A stretch of DNA of 64,000 bases from CAYUET01 sp964443875 (lineage in GTDB: Bacteria; Auribacterota; JAFGBW01). The notes beneath the pieces were generated by a model. The model worked only from the letters and a program-made list of their open reading frames with translations. It searched no databases and had not been told where the DNA came from. Location of the stretch: contig CAYUET010000012.1 in NCBI GenBank assembly GCA_964443875.1, forward strand, positions 21,127 through 85,126, written 5' to 3'. Below are positions 63,981 to 64,000 of this stretch, in pieces. Made by a program: the position numbers and the translations under genes. Numbering within the stretch: position 1 is the first letter of the stretch; each line of letters begins with the position of its first letter.

Positions 63981-64000
63981 TCATCTGAACCCTGATAAAT

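Overview
The window is a gene-dense stretch of chromosome (GC low-to-mid 40s by eye) from a diderm bacterium. Evidence for an outer membrane is an LptD-like assembly protein, three TonB-dependent receptors, ExbB/ExbD, a lipoprotein and many signal peptides. No rRNA, tRNA, insertion sequence, prophage or CRISPR array was seen. The housekeeping proteins are clear family members but the accessory proteins are divergent, which suggests an uncharacterised lineage; the phylum cannot be fixed from the sequence alone.

Layout. 0.2-8.2 kb: dnaE (-), then comM/yifB and a SNF2-type ATPase (+). 8.4-15 kb: a small membrane protein, an extended SDR, then on the minus strand a prenyl-synthase-like protein with a methyltransferase, and mtnP with recD2. 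15.2-17.6 kb: a large secreted metallophosphoesterase. 17.8-27.9 kb: a plus-strand Tad-type secretion/pilus locus: cpaB, an FHA-CpaF fusion, tadB, tadC, DUF192, a lipoprotein, an FHA membrane protein and a secreted protein with a Thr/Asp/Gly repeat tract, then a half-size TauE-like protein. 28-35 kb: a minus-strand run lptD-ugd-UDG-like-priA-recO. 35.3-37.8 kb: HtrA protease, ExbB, ExbD. 37.9-45.9 kb: secreted proteins of unknown role (one with kinase-like motifs), a GT-C-type membrane glycosyltransferase and an Rsm22-like methyltransferase. 46-57.1 kb: three paralogous cassettes, each a TonB-dependent receptor followed by a secreted TPR protein. The first cassette is inverted. The second and third are separated by a HhH/zinc-ribbon membrane protein and a decayed fragment of a further receptor gene. 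57.2-62 kb: recB-recD without an adjacent recC. 62.2-63.8 kb: an NhaD/CitT-type ion transporter with an unusual exported coiled-coil extension.

How the parts may work together. ExbB/ExbD could energise the receptors; no TonB gene is visible here. Each TPR protein is always directly downstream of its receptor and carries a signal peptide, so it is probably a periplasmic partner. The Tad locus has the inner-membrane motor and platform but no prepilin, secretin, TadZ or prepilin peptidase, so those must be elsewhere or be replaced by the unusual FHA, lipoprotein and repeat proteins. DNA repair is well represented (recB, recD, recD2, recO, priA, comM, a UDG-like protein). A family of short degenerate intergenic repeats is scattered over the whole window.
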